This document shows, one piece after another, positions 37,240 to 48,936 of a stretch of 64,000 nucleotides of DNA. A program made the position numbers and the translations under genes. The notes under the pieces were generated by a model. The model did no database searches, had not been told where the DNA came from, and saw nothing but the letters and a program-made list of their open reading frames with translations. This DNA is from Geosiphon pyriformis (taxonomy: Eukaryota > Glomeromycota > Glomeromycetes > Archaeosporales > Geosiphonaceae), in assembly GCA_016748015.1 (NCBI GenBank), contig JAAOMT010000134.1:435341-499340 (forward strand). Direction: 5' to 3'. Numbering within the stretch: position 1 is the stretch's first letter; each line of letters starts with the position of its first letter.

Positions 37240-38013
37240 TGATGGCCAAGACTGGTATGTGTCGATTGTGGCAAGAAACTGTCATCAATGGGTGCATGCT
37301 GTGGTGACGATGAGGAATACCACACTGCAACAAAGTTTTACTGTTGTCCATGCTTACTCAAATGCTTTGGACGACCAAAAAGGCAAGAAAAATGGGATAA
37401 CCAACCTTGTCTCACTTGTGGGGAGACCCTATTAGATGAAGGAATGTGGAACGACATCCCAGGACATGGAGGAATGTGTGACATGTCATGTCAATACACA
37501 ATTTTAATAAGCGACTGGATAAGAAGAGGAATCCCAATAAAAGCGGCCTGAAAAAGAGCCATGCAGTGACTGGACAGTTGTCCACACGACGATGATGAAT
37601 TGTGGAGAATGATAATTGCCAAAATAGAAGGAGCGACACCTGAAGAGATCAAAGAAATCAAAAACAACCCACCAGAACCCATCGAGCTTGACTGGAATGC
37701 AGAGCCAGCCATAAATTTTCTGGAACCCGAAGAGTTCTATGAACACTACCAAAACTTGGCATCCACTAGAGAAGAGCAAGAACAACAGCTAGCACAATTG
37801 AATACAAGACTGTGTCACCATTGTTTAATTTCCAGTGACTTTGAATATTGTGATGATTGTGACTTTTTTTACAATCCACCACCACGCATGATCTACTTGA
37901 TCCCTGAAGAAAAGGAACCAATCAGCAGCTGTGCATCGGAATCAGAATTGCTGATCAATCACGATCCAGACTCCGACGATGATAACAAAAACATCAGTTT
38001 CAGCTCCATTTAA
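37240..38013 (+). pseudogene. Cys-rich region between protease and dUTPase in pol
   Basis: The frame reads CVDCGKKLSSMGACC, then YCCPCLLKC, CLTCGETLL and CDMSC. This is a dense series of CxxC pairs that looks like zinc ribbons. After two TGA stops (37549 and 37567) it continues with an acidic stretch and another CHHC/CDDC pair (about 37815-37862). The reading frame changes from that of gag-protease to that of the rest of pol near 37.24 kb. I do not recognise the domain. Confidence 0.55.
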
Positions 38014-38112
38014 AATAACAATGACAATAAAAACAATTCCAACTCAGATTCAAACTCCGATTTAAACCATGAATAATACATTGCACTACCAGATCTCTTC
38101 AAGAAACAAGAG

Positions 38113-39069
38113 TTGAAATGGTATAGTGACAATGGGGAGGGTATTATACCAGAATGTGTGCATGATACGGATGCAAGATTTGATCTGAGATATCCAGGAA
38201 AAGATGCCATTAAATTGGAACTGCATTCACACATCTGCATTGATTTGAAAATAGCACTAGAAATTCTGGCAACAACAATGGTTCAATTAGCATCTAGAAG
38301 TAGTTTAGCAAAAAGAGGGATCAATATAAGAGGAGGAATAATTGACACGGGATATGTAGGAAATATCATCACTATGCTACAAAATGACTCAGAAAAGACC
38401 TACATAATAGAGCCCAACAAAAAGATAACACAGGCAATATTCCTGCCTCTGGTTAGAGTAGTTCAGTTAGTATCAGTTGGAAAGAGAAAGAAATTAAGAA
38501 TAACAGCAAAAAGAATACAGGAATTCGGATCAACAGGTAGAATAGATATACCAGTTAATATGGCGGAGGAAGAAATTGTTGGCCAAGGAGAAATTATCTC
38601 AACTGGTCAAGCTATTTCCATTCCACCATATAGCCAGTACATGTTAACAATAGAAAAGAAAGAAAAAGAGCAAGAACAAATTTTTGAAGCTGAAGCAAAC
38701 CTTTGTGAATTAGGAGAGATTGGGTTGATCAATCTCCACATACCAGCCAAAAGCTATAGCAGCATAAAAATTCCCATCTACAACAACACTGGTAATGTCA
38801 TCAACATACCAGAAGGAACCACCATCAGATATGTAACCACAGAAATAGAAGACCAACCACCAAACCTCATTCCAGACTTTTCACAACTTTGTGGATATGT
38901 TGACATCACATCACAAACAATCTATGGACAAGATGAATGTTATTTGCTTCAACCAGAACAATTGAAACAAATGAACATGGGAAACTTAGATCCACTCCAA
39001 TGTATGCAGCTTAAGATATTACTCAACAATTTCAATGACATCTTTGCCAGCGAAAATGAGTTTGGCTGA
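38113..39069 (+). pseudogene. dUTPase-like domain upstream of reverse transcriptase
   Basis: The first about 150 residues show the order of trimeric dUTPase motifs: DTDARFDLRYP (motif I), LASRSSLAKRGINI (II), GGIIDTGYVGNI (III), KKITQAIFLPL (IV) and EFGSTGR (V). dUTPases hydrolyse dUTP and limit uracil in newly made DNA. The domain is followed by a long unassigned region up to RT, all in the same frame as RT, so it was probably made as part of the pol polyprotein. Confidence 0.75.
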
Positions 39070-40370
39070 ACTGACATCATCCAGCATCAGATCAAGACTG
39101 GAGATGCAATGCCAATCAAACAAAAAGCATACAGAGTGCCGCCAGCCAGCCACAAAATTATTCATCAAGAGATAAACAGAATGCTTGACAATGGGCTAAT
39201 TCAACTATCAATAAGCCCATGGTTGTTACCAGTGGTACTCGTCCGTAAAAAGAATAGAAAAATCCGGTTTTGTGTAGACTACAGAAAACTCAATGGTATA
39301 ACTTGTGGAGACAGTTATCCAACTTCACGAATACAGAAATTATTCGACGCTTTCGGTGGGAACAAATGGTTCTTAACATTAGATTTGGACAGTGGTTACT
39401 GGCAAGTAGCCATGAATCCAGCTGACAAAGAGAAGATGGCATTTACTACTAGAGAAGGGAATTTCGAATTTGAAGTGATGCCATTTGGCTTAACCAATGC
39501 CCCAGCAACTTTCTAATGGCTAATAGAAATTGTTTATACTGGCTTATTGTGGAAATCAGTAGTTGTATACTTGGACAACACCAATGTATTCTCAAAAACG
39601 TTTGATGATCATCTTTATCATCTTCAACAAGTGTTTGAAAGACTAAAAAGAGCAGGACTAAAGTTAAATGCAACAAAGTGCTTCTTCGGCAAGACAGAAC
39701 TAAAATTCTTAGGACACATAGTCAGCAAAAATGGCATTAAAATGGATCCAGAGAAAATAAAGATAGTAAAGAACTTTCCAGTGCTGACCAATATAACAGA
39801 ACTGAAATCATTCTTGGGATTCGCCAGCTACTATCGACGTTTTATCAAGAACTTTTCCAAGATAGTACAGCCATTCAACCAACTGCAAAACAAAGACACA
39901 AAATATGAATGGACCGAAAGTCAACAAGAAGCTTTTGATATTCTAAAAAGAAAGCTTATACAAGCTCCAGTACTGATCTATCCAAATCACAGCAAACCAT
40001 TTATCATCACCACGGATACATTTAGCCAGACATTAGGAGCAGTACTATCTCAAAGAGGACCAGACAGCAGAGAACATCCAATGGCATATGCCAGCAGAGG
40101 TTTAACACTGGCCGAAAAGAACTATAGAACACCAGAAAAAGAACACTTAGCAATATACTGGTCAGTCATGAAATGAAAAAAATATTTGAACCAGAAGTTT
40201 GAGGTATACACAGATTACAAAAAATTAACATCACTTCAAAAACAAGAATTTAGAGATGGAAGACAGTCAAGATAGAAAATGGCACTCACACCATATAAGT
40301 ATACTATATATTATAAAAAAGAAAAAGACAATGGAAATGCAGACAGTTTATCGCAAATGAGACAAATCTA
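39070..40370 (+). pseudogene. Reverse transcriptase and RNase H of Ty3/gypsy element
   Basis: RT signatures: IRFCVDYRKLNGI, FLTLDLDSGYWQVAM and MPFGLTNAPATF. The catalytic motif reads YLDN where Y-x-D-D is expected, so it is probably dead. FLGHIVSKNGI and SFLGFASYYRRFI follow. The RNase H region has ITTDTFSQTLGAVLSQ and EHLAIYW. Stops at 39514 and 40174 and later ones interrupt it, all in one frame. Confidence 0.92.
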
Positions 40371-40458
40371 AAAACATTTCAACCCAAAAATATAACAAAA
40401 CCAGAACAATACCAACAGAAAAATACAACAAAAAATGAACATACAAAAATATCAATAA

Positions 40459-41720
40459 TTGCAACATTATATAAACACTCAACAGTTCAAGGAGAATTTA
40501 TCTCAAATGGAACGAAAGAGTATCAAACAACAATCAAAATATTTTATCACTTACCAAAATATACTTTATTGGAAAAATAGAAGGGATTCAGATCAACCAA
40601 CCAGAGTAATTACGGAGCCAGAAAAAGAGACAATATTATTCAACATGCACTCAAATCCAACAGCAGGACATTTTTACAAAGAAGCAACCATGGAAAGAAC
40701 CAGAAAGAGATACTATTGGCCATCAATGTACCCAAACATCATTCAATATGTTCAAAATTGTGATGCTTGTCAGCGAAAAGGAGGAACAAAACCCAATGAA
40801 CTATTAAGACCAATCAAAGTGGGACAACCATTTGACTGTATTGAAATTGATTTAGTCAGACCATTAACAATTACTAGTAGAGGAAACAGATACATAACAG
40901 TAGCTATGGACTATCTCACTAAATGGCCAGAGGCAAAAGCAATTCAAAGAGCAGATGCAGAATCCATTGCTGAATTCGTTCATCAGGATTTGATTTGTTG
41001 ACATGGATGTCCAAAAAAATTATTATCAGACCAAAGAACTCATTTTGTGAACAAAACATTAACAGAATTGAGCCAAAGATTTGGAATCAAGAGACTATTA
41101 TCATCACCATACCATCCACAAACCAACAGATTAGTAGAAAGATTCAATAGAACACTGTATGAAGCAATAGCTAAGCTCAGCCAAGAAAACCAGAACGATT
41201 GGGATTTGTTCATACCATCAGTACTATTTGCTTATTAGACAATAAAACAAGATACTACACAAGCAACATCATTTGAATTAGTATATGGGAGAACAGCAAC
41301 GTTACCAGTAGAGAGAAAAATTAATACATATTTAGCTGAACCAATAACAGAAGAAAATTTTCAAGAAACATTGCTGAAAAAAACATATGACTTAATAGAA
41401 ACATTGGAAAACAAACGAAAAAGAGCAGCTGATAATATTTAAAAATCACAAAAAAAACAGAAAGAAAGACATGATAGTTAACTATCAGACAAACCAATTG
41501 AATTCAAGATTGGAGACAAAGTATTACTATATCGTACCAAAGCGGAAAAACAATGGAGTGGAAAATTTGACCCCAAATGGGATAGACCATTTCACATAGA
41601 AGAAATTCTAGGAAATGGAGCTTACAAATTAAGATTGGATAACAAAATTTTAACCAAAGCAGCACATGGAGATCGACTGAAGCCATATCATGACATCACA
41701 CTACTGTCTACCAGTAATAT
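40459..41720 (+). pseudogene. Integrase of Ty3/gypsy element
   Basis: The HHCC zinc region includes MHSNPTAGHF and CDACQRKGG. The catalytic core keeps all three acidic residues: D in CIEIDLV, D in LLSDQRTHF and E in TNRLVERFNRTL. The C-terminal part carries FKIGDKVLLYRTKA and GAYKLRLDN, the usual beta-barrel region. Stops near 40999, 41236, 41440 and 41480 break the frame. I see no chromodomain. Confidence 0.9.
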
Positions 41721-41841
41721 TCTACAATTAAGAATACAGAGAATACTAGTCCAACCAGATAAAATTCCACAAGATCTGAAACCAATAGTTATTATTAACA
41801 ACAACACGTTAAATTGATCAATCAAAAGAATATATAAAGAC

Positions 41842-42487
41842 ATGGTAGACGCAACAGGAAATATCAGAAAAATGAAAATTACAAACAACATTCACACACT
41901 AACACAACAACTCTTTCAATTAATCCAACACCAGGAAATGAAGATTACAATCAACCAACAAACCATTCAATATCAAGATACTAGAAAGACATTGCAACTC
42001 AGAACACCGAAGAAAACTGAAAATACAGTGGACAAAATCATGGCGAAAGTAAAATTAGCAATAAAAGAATCAACAAAAGACTCACTATATCAAGAGTTGA
42101 CTAAAAAAACTTGGAATTGGTAGATACAACAATTTCCAAGAAACTATTGTTATTTTTACTTGGAACAATACATAAATATCCAGAATCTATATACAGATAA
42201 AACAAAGTGATTATTTGACAAAAGAATACTACAACAATTAGAACATTTTGTGGGAAAGAACAACTTATCCACACAAACCCGAGCCATATACCGAATACAC
42301 ACAGCATTTCAGGATAAACTAGAAATATTGTTCAACAAAGCAATGGATATGGTCACCAGTAATCAATTGGGAAAAATCACCAATACTCAATTTGAAGAAG
42401 TACAAACCCAAATAACATAAGTAATTCTCGAAAATGAAATCTAGGAAATACTTCAAGAGAGAGAATTACATGAGTTGGATTTTGATG
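41842..42487 (+). pseudogene. 3' open region of Ty3/gypsy element, unknown
   Basis: Downstream of integrase an Asn/Gln/Lys/Thr-rich helical segment (MVDATGNIRKMKI) runs to 42123 and, past stops, to about 42487. I recognise no family. It is in the same frame as integrase, so it may be the polyprotein's C-terminal tail. Confidence 0.4.
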
Positions 42488-42516
42488 GAGCTCAATATTA
42501 AAAGGAGGGAATAATA

Positions 42517-43314
42517 TTACTCATAGAAATATAGAAAATATATTAGCATAATTATTAGCCAATCAGAAGTAAGCATAGTAAATATGGAATTCCAGAATTC
42601 CTCTCAGGAATTGCAGGATTCCAGAAATTTCAGGATTCTCCGATGAGAAATTGCAGGATTTCAGAATTCTAGGATTCCTGTCATGAAGAATTGAGAAATT
42701 TCAATTATGTATATATAGTGATAATGTTAGAAACAAAAAAAACAGAATCGATACCACAGAATCCTTAGCCTAGAAACAAAAATCATTAAATAAATAATTA
42801 TTCCATATCTCAATTCACTCTCCACTATCAACACTTCATGTTAATAATAAGTAATACTTAACCACACTGGAACAATAGCTCTTGATCATGGCTATTGATG
42901 GGATACTAATCTGCAAATCGCCTTGGCTTATTTTTTTCTTTCTTTATTTTTTTCTTATTTTTCTTTATTTTATTTTGATTTATTATTGTGCACTAACCCA
43001 TTGATTAAAAAGTGCTGATTACTGACATCAAGGATTGCCTGGTAAAAGATCCCTGCAAGAGAGTAGGACACATACAGAAGATACAGATTACTTAACAGAG
43101 GATTGCCAGCCACTAAGTCGAGAAAAGAATTGACAAACTTGCGAGTCTGGGAAGCTACGGATAAAACAACTATTGAATCTCTGTCCATTATACAAAGGAC
43201 TCCATCAAAACCTTCAGATACAATGCTCGCAGAACCTCATCAATGGAAGTAGCTTCACGAGCACCAAGTTATAGGTTTGTTATTTACTTCAACAGCAGAA
43301 ATAATTCTCTATAA
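42517..43314 (+). repeat. 3' LTR of Ty3/gypsy element with polypurine tract before it
   Basis: 798 bp and highly similar to the 5' LTR, including the cassette region. A polypurine tract (aaaaggaggga, 42500-42510) lies just upstream. Scattered differences between the two LTRs, several of them transitions, show that the insertion is not very recent. Confidence 0.9.
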
Positions 43315-46300
43315 CACTGCCTTTCTCAGAACCAAATTGGTAAAGAAACAAACATCCAAATGTGCCTTAGCCAAGCTAGACTTTGAAAGACTCTCAGTCG
43401 ACAAAAAGATACCGAGATACTAATGAGATTCCCCTCTATAGACAATTGAAATTAGTGAACCACTAATAAAAAGAGACAGAACACCGATCCTGCAATTAAT
43501 TGGAATGGTCACAGTTTTGTCATTATTAATTAAAATAGCATTGACTCTAAAAAATTCACTAGCAATGTCAAAAATGTGCTGAGTAGCAGCCTGACTACCA
43601 CCAACCCAAATAGTATTATCAACAAAAGCACCAGCAGCAAAAAAGAAAGAAAGTTTAGTCTGAGACTCAGTGCAACCACTTTTAAAAACAAAATAAAAAT
43701 TGAGCCTATAACCATATACACTCCCTTGACACTTGACTTCACACAAAAGAAGATCATAAAATATGCACCACAGCAGAGGAGAAAAAACTTCTCCTTGGTT
43801 CAACCCATTAAACACTCAGTAACCATCAATCAAACCAAAATCTGTCATGACATGGTTGGTTCGGTTCTTATAAATACTACCAAAAAAGCAAACAAATTTA
43901 CTACACATTTTGATTCTAACCAAACCCCTCTCAAGATGCTCTCAGCCAACTAAATCATATGTTTTCTGCATGTTCTGTAGAACAAGCCAGAGTTCTTAGT
44001 TCTTTTTCAAAGCATTCTTGATTACCGAGCCAACTGCAAAAATAGGAGACTGAATTGTTATACCCTTTAAAACTGAAAAATTGTCACCACGCAGAACATC
44101 ATAGGAGCTGCAAACCAGTGAGATCCTATCTGAAAGAATCTTGGAGAGAATCTTATGAGCTGTTTCAATTAAAGCAATATGATGAGTATTTGTGAAAACA
44201 CCCTTCTACTCATAAGGTTTGAGAATCATCAAAACTCAAGCCTCTTTTCAAAGACCAAACACTGACTCACAAGACAAACAAGAATTCAAAAGAACCAAAA
44301 ACAAACCCAAAACTGACTTATCACAATATTTCCAAAGCTCATTAGAGATACCTGAGAGACCAGCAGCTTTTCTGTCAGACAAACTGGAAACCACACAATG
44401 CAATTCATCAAAATCAATCTTACTCATTACTCTAGAAAAAACATCATTAAAAACGTAGTCCAAAGATCTGTATTAACAAGACCAAATATCAGAGATATTA
44501 TTAACCACTACACGTTTCCTGGTCTATCCTTCCATAATAGCATCTACCTTGGACTTTACCAAATTAGGTTTAAGAACCAACTTATTATTCATAACCAAAT
44601 GGTCCAAAACCACTTTGTGAAAGAGACACTCCAATACACTTCTAATTGTATAACCCTTATTCAGTTCAAAACTTTCCATTCTATTGTTAATAGCTTGCTT
44701 AATGTAAGATTCCTTAGTGTGCTTAGACTCCAACAATTTTGAAAAGCAGTATAACCTTCTCGCTTTGGCCAGAGCAGAACGAATGTCATCAAATTTAGCA
44801 CCAGAATGGAACATAGATTTTACCAACAACACACTAGCAGAGTCAAGGTTGTCTTATGTAATCAAAAGTGAAGCAAAACTGACACTAGAACTCAAATGAA
44901 AAGCCTTTACCAGCTTGGAAACCAACAGTTCCAGCTTGTGAAACCTAGATGATACCCTATTGTGAACCATATCAAAATCTTTGAACCATCTTTTTTTGAA
45001 AATACCACCAGCTAAGAGAACCATAATTTTGTGAATGACATCCCACATAGTACCAAGATCAGAAAATTTCACAGCTTCACTAAATGTACCTGAAAACATA
45101 GCAGCATTAGCAGCCGTAGCATCCTTAAACTCAAGCCATTTAGCCTCACTGGCATTTTTGACATCAAATTTCCAATGATCTTTATTCACTTGCTTGCAAA
45201 AAGAAAACAAGTGTGTATTCAGCAAACCATCCAGGTCCAGAGATACAGACACAGCTTGGTGGTCTGTATCAAAATAATTACCAACATCTGAAACACTGTG
45301 ATGTACCAAAAAATTGACCAGACTTGGTGAAACAAACACATAATCAATAGTCTTCATGACACCTCTAGAGTTTGTCCAAGTAGACATCTTAACGGCTGGG
45401 CTTCTAATCAAAGAATTAACCAACCCCAACTCAAGACACTTTTTAAAACTCGCACACTTCTGAGAACCATCTTCATTAAAATCACCACCAAAGATAACAA
45501 AAGAAAACTCATTAACAGCCTTAACAATGAGAGAGTTGATCTCACCAGTCTGAGAAAACCAAACCACCAATGAAGCACCAGCATAGAACTTCAAAATAGA
45601 CACTAAAAGTTTATTCTTGAAAAACAACCTAATGGATAGGAGCCAACCAGGCACTTCAAAGACCTTGCAGATGTGTTTAGCCAAAAAAGAATTCATGATG
45701 ATCATCACACTAGCACTTAGAGAACCAGAATCCAGACCAAAAGTAAAAACCTGAACACCATCAAATTTGTCGGCCAACCATGGGTGAACTCTCCTTTTAA
45801 GTTTTGACTCCATAAAAATAGAAACCAAATTGTTCATATCCTTGTGCCAACAAATAACATCATCTTGCTTTGCAGGATTGTTCAATCCACAAACATTGCA
45901 CGTTGCAATTTTTTATACCAGACAACTCATTGAGAAAGAGATAGAGAAGGAGCACTACTTGCCAAAGCCAAACCATTTAAGTATGCTGAGAGACTCATAA
46001 CCAAAGTAGAGAGACCTTCCAACATGTTTTCCAGTTTTACAATCTCAGGTGAGGCATTTGAACCCGAAACGGCAGCAGTCTTTTCACTAGTGGTTTCACT
46101 CAAACCCACTTCCATCACTATATCCTCCCCTTGATTCTGTGATGGAGAAGTTACTGGCAGCTGACATCCAGGGCTAGGCTGGGAAACCGTTGGCACAAAT
46201 GACTCCAATCTCTTAACCAACTCACTAATTTGTTCTGTGAGGCTGACAAGACTGCTTTCAATATAAACTAGATGTGATTCTAAATCGTTCACTACAGGAG

Positions 46301-47830
46301 GGAAAGATTTACCATTTCTTAAGGAACCAAGTTGAGAATCGTAGCCAAGAAAACCACCCAAAGGAGAAAAGTCAGCCACTGATGCCCAAGTTTTCCCACC
46401 AAAAACCAAAGGGCAGAAGATAGGTGCTGATTTCTTTTCATAAATTTTTGCCAATCTAAATTAATCATAAGCCGAGAAAGAAGCCCTCTTGCTCTTGGAA
46501 ATGGGAGAGACACCAATTGATTTACAGAACAAAGAAGTATGGGCAAGAAAACCACAAGCAGAACACATAGGAGAAGACAAATATGACCAATGGAAACCAA
46601 CACCCTTTATAACTGGCATAACAGCTACAGCCTGGTTCATATCTTCCTCTGAATTAAAACACACAGTAGCACAACATGTACGAGTGTAGTTGACAGAATT
46701 ATGGTTGATGATACATGTTTTCCTACCAACTGAAACAAAAAAATCTCACAAATCATGTGCATTTGTCTCTACAGAAAGAGTGTAGAATAATGCCTTGGAT
46801 CTGTTTCTGGAGTTCCATATTTGTTTGTCAATGTCAATTCTGGCCACATGAACTGCATCTTTCCTAATGAGAATAGACTACATAGATACCAAGAGATCAG
46901 TCTAATTCTGATCCTCCAATTCGACGAATGTCTTTTGCCACAAACCCACCAGTTGTATTTTGATCAACTTAATTATCCCAAATTCGGATACAGCAGTATG
47001 CACAGTCTCAATAAAAGTTCTTACAGAAATTTTTTTTAGCACAATTGCTCGATTCATATGATTGTAGCCAGGACGCTTGAGATCAGTGTTTATCACAACA
47101 CTATGCTCATTTGCCAAATTCACCACAGCCATTATTGCCTTTTCAGAAATAAAAGTTGCATGGATAATACCACCAAATTTTGAAGGGGTAGAGGCCCCCC
47201 CAAAACCATTCACACCTGAAAAATTTTTTTGATAAAATTCAATTTTTTTTGAGAGAATTTCCCAGCAACAGCCACTAGATTGATATCCAAAGCGAAGGAT
47301 TTGCGAACAGAAACCTGAACTAAAGGTTTGAGTGGAAGAAGAAATAAAAGGAGAGCAGACTTATCCAGAAAGTCACTATCATTAAAGCCGTCTTCAAAGT
47401 TGATTTTGCCCAGTGATTTGTCCAATACTTTCTTGGTCTTAATTTTGAGACCTGAGCTCTTTGGTGTTTGGTTGGAGTCTTCACCATCAAAGATATTCCT
47501 TTCTTCATAATCGATACTGGTCTTTTTAACAAGGCACTTTTCTTCTATGTTAATACTTTCAGACTCAGTAGTGTTACCAATCTCAGAAATCTGTGAATGA
47601 TTATCAGTTGTTTTAATAACACCTCTTCCTACCAAAACATTCTTAGCCAAAACACCACACTTCCTTTTTTTTCTTGACAGAACAGGTCTAAAACCATTAT
47701 CAGCACCAGAATTTTTTGCAACCTTCTTTATAACAGCAATAGTAGGGCTGACAGTAGTCTCGAAATCAAAAAATAGTTTGGATTTGTCATATTGAATGGT
47801 TAAAAACTTCTTTCAAAAAAACTTATAATA
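43315..47830 (-). mobile_element. LINE, 5' part: ORF1, endonuclease and reverse transcriptase
   Basis: Reading leftward on the minus strand. ORF1 (about 47790-45927) is Lys/Ser-rich and has an RRM-like stretch (46902-47213), a short Cys motif (MCSACGFLAHTSLFC) and a coiled-coil end. ORF2 starts near 45917 with IATCNVCGLNNPAKQ, an APE-type endonuclease with FGGDFNE and TDHQAVSVSL. Reverse transcriptase follows with RKAAGLSGISNELWK, GLNQGEVFSPLLW and a decayed catalytic motif FVDN (F-x-D-D expected). ORF2 then meets the Ty3/gypsy insertion and resumes at 33139. Stops such as TAA near 44854 separate otherwise collinear segments. Confidence 0.88.
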
Positions 47831-48220
47831 CTCTTTTTGGGAATTTTGGACGAAGGAGAGAAAGAAATTTTTAATTATTATTATTTAATAATACATAATA
47901 ATAATTATTTTACTTATATATAATTTTTTAATTTGTATAAATTAATTTTGTTAATATTAAATTTTATTATATATATAATTAATATTTTTAAATATATTTA
48001 CTTTGAAATTTTTTAAAAGATTATTTAAAATATTAATATTATATGTATTAATTATTTGTTATTATATAATTAACTATTTTATTTTTAAATATTAATTATT
48101 AATTTAATTAAAAATTTTACAAATTTAATTCATTTTTTTGATTAAATTTTTCTTTTGATTACTTTTATTATTTCCAATAGTTTTTTCCTTTGTTATCTAT
48201 TGATTTATTACTCAAACTCG
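47831..48220. other. AT-rich spacer
   Basis: Nearly pure A/T sequence between the LINE 5' end and the inverted-repeat element. I see no gene or site in it. Confidence 0.6.
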
Positions 48221-48223
48221 TAA

Positions 48224-48933
48224 GGAGACGAACATATATCACGTCATTATGAAAGGGGGGAGGGGGGGAATTCAAAATCTCATGTCTCACATGATTTTAT
48301 ATGGCATGTGATTTTGGATTTTTATTAGCCAATTAGATTATAGAAATGCAGTCTAATTTATGATACATAAATTGAACTTTTAGTATGCTGGATTTCCTGT
48401 GTTTACCATACGACTATATCCAAATGCATTGCAAAATCTCTGGTGTTGATTTATGGGAGTTTTATAAATATAAAACTTGTTGTATTGCGGTGTAGTTAGG
48501 AAATCTTGCATATTAGGAGAGTTTAGCAATAAATGAAATCAAAAATACAATATCAAAGACGCGATAGATCAGGAAATAAAAGGCGCGAATAAAAGATGCA
48601 CTAGATCAGGAAATAAAAGACGCGCTAGATCAGGAGATAAAAGACATGTTAGATTAGACACAAATTCGTGGTCATTTTTATATAAATAGGACAATGCGAT
48701 AAGTTGAGATGTTTAGGCTAGTATATTTTTATAATAATTTCGATCATAAGTTTGATCATATTTATTATACAAGTTTGATCATATTATGCCATATATTTAT
48801 AGTGCATGTATTTATAATTGTGCATCATGCATAGCATATTATTATAATGTGAGATGGAATGTCTGATTGCATATCTCACCAGGGGGGGGGGGTCCTATAG
48901 TAATCAATAATGACGTGATATATGTTCGTCCCC
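48224..48933. mobile_element. Non-autonomous DNA transposon (MITE), Harbinger-like
   Basis: Terminal inverted repeats of about 27 bases lie at 48224-48250 and 48907-48933, with a single mismatch at the third base. Each begins GG(A/G)GACGAACATATATC. The trinucleotide TAA flanks both ends (48221-48223 and 48934-48936). GG-starting inverted repeats and a 3-base T-A-rich duplication are typical of PIF/Harbinger elements. The 710-bp body encodes no transposase. It has two G runs (48256-48269 and 48883-48892) and an internal tandem repeat. Confidence 0.8.
48553..48657. repeat. Tandem repeat inside the MITE
   Basis: Four imperfect copies of a unit of about 25 bases of the form gcgctagatcaggaaataaa. 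CpG-containing sites vary between copies. Confidence 0.85.
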
Positions 48934-48936
48934 TAA

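Larger units (their letters stand above)
33145..43314 (+). mobile_element. Ty3/gypsy-type LTR retrotransposon, full length, inactivated
   Basis: Two LTRs of about 800 bp flank gag, protease, a Cys-rich region, a dUTPase-like domain, reverse transcriptase, RNase H and integrase. That RT-RH-IN order is typical of Ty3/gypsy. The 5-base sequence CACTG lies at 33140-33144 and at 43315-43319, outside the two LTRs. More than a dozen in-frame stops break gag and pol. It inserted into the LINE ORF2 on the opposite strand. The exact LTR tips are uncertain by two bases: a TG...CA reading would start at 33143. Confidence 0.93.
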
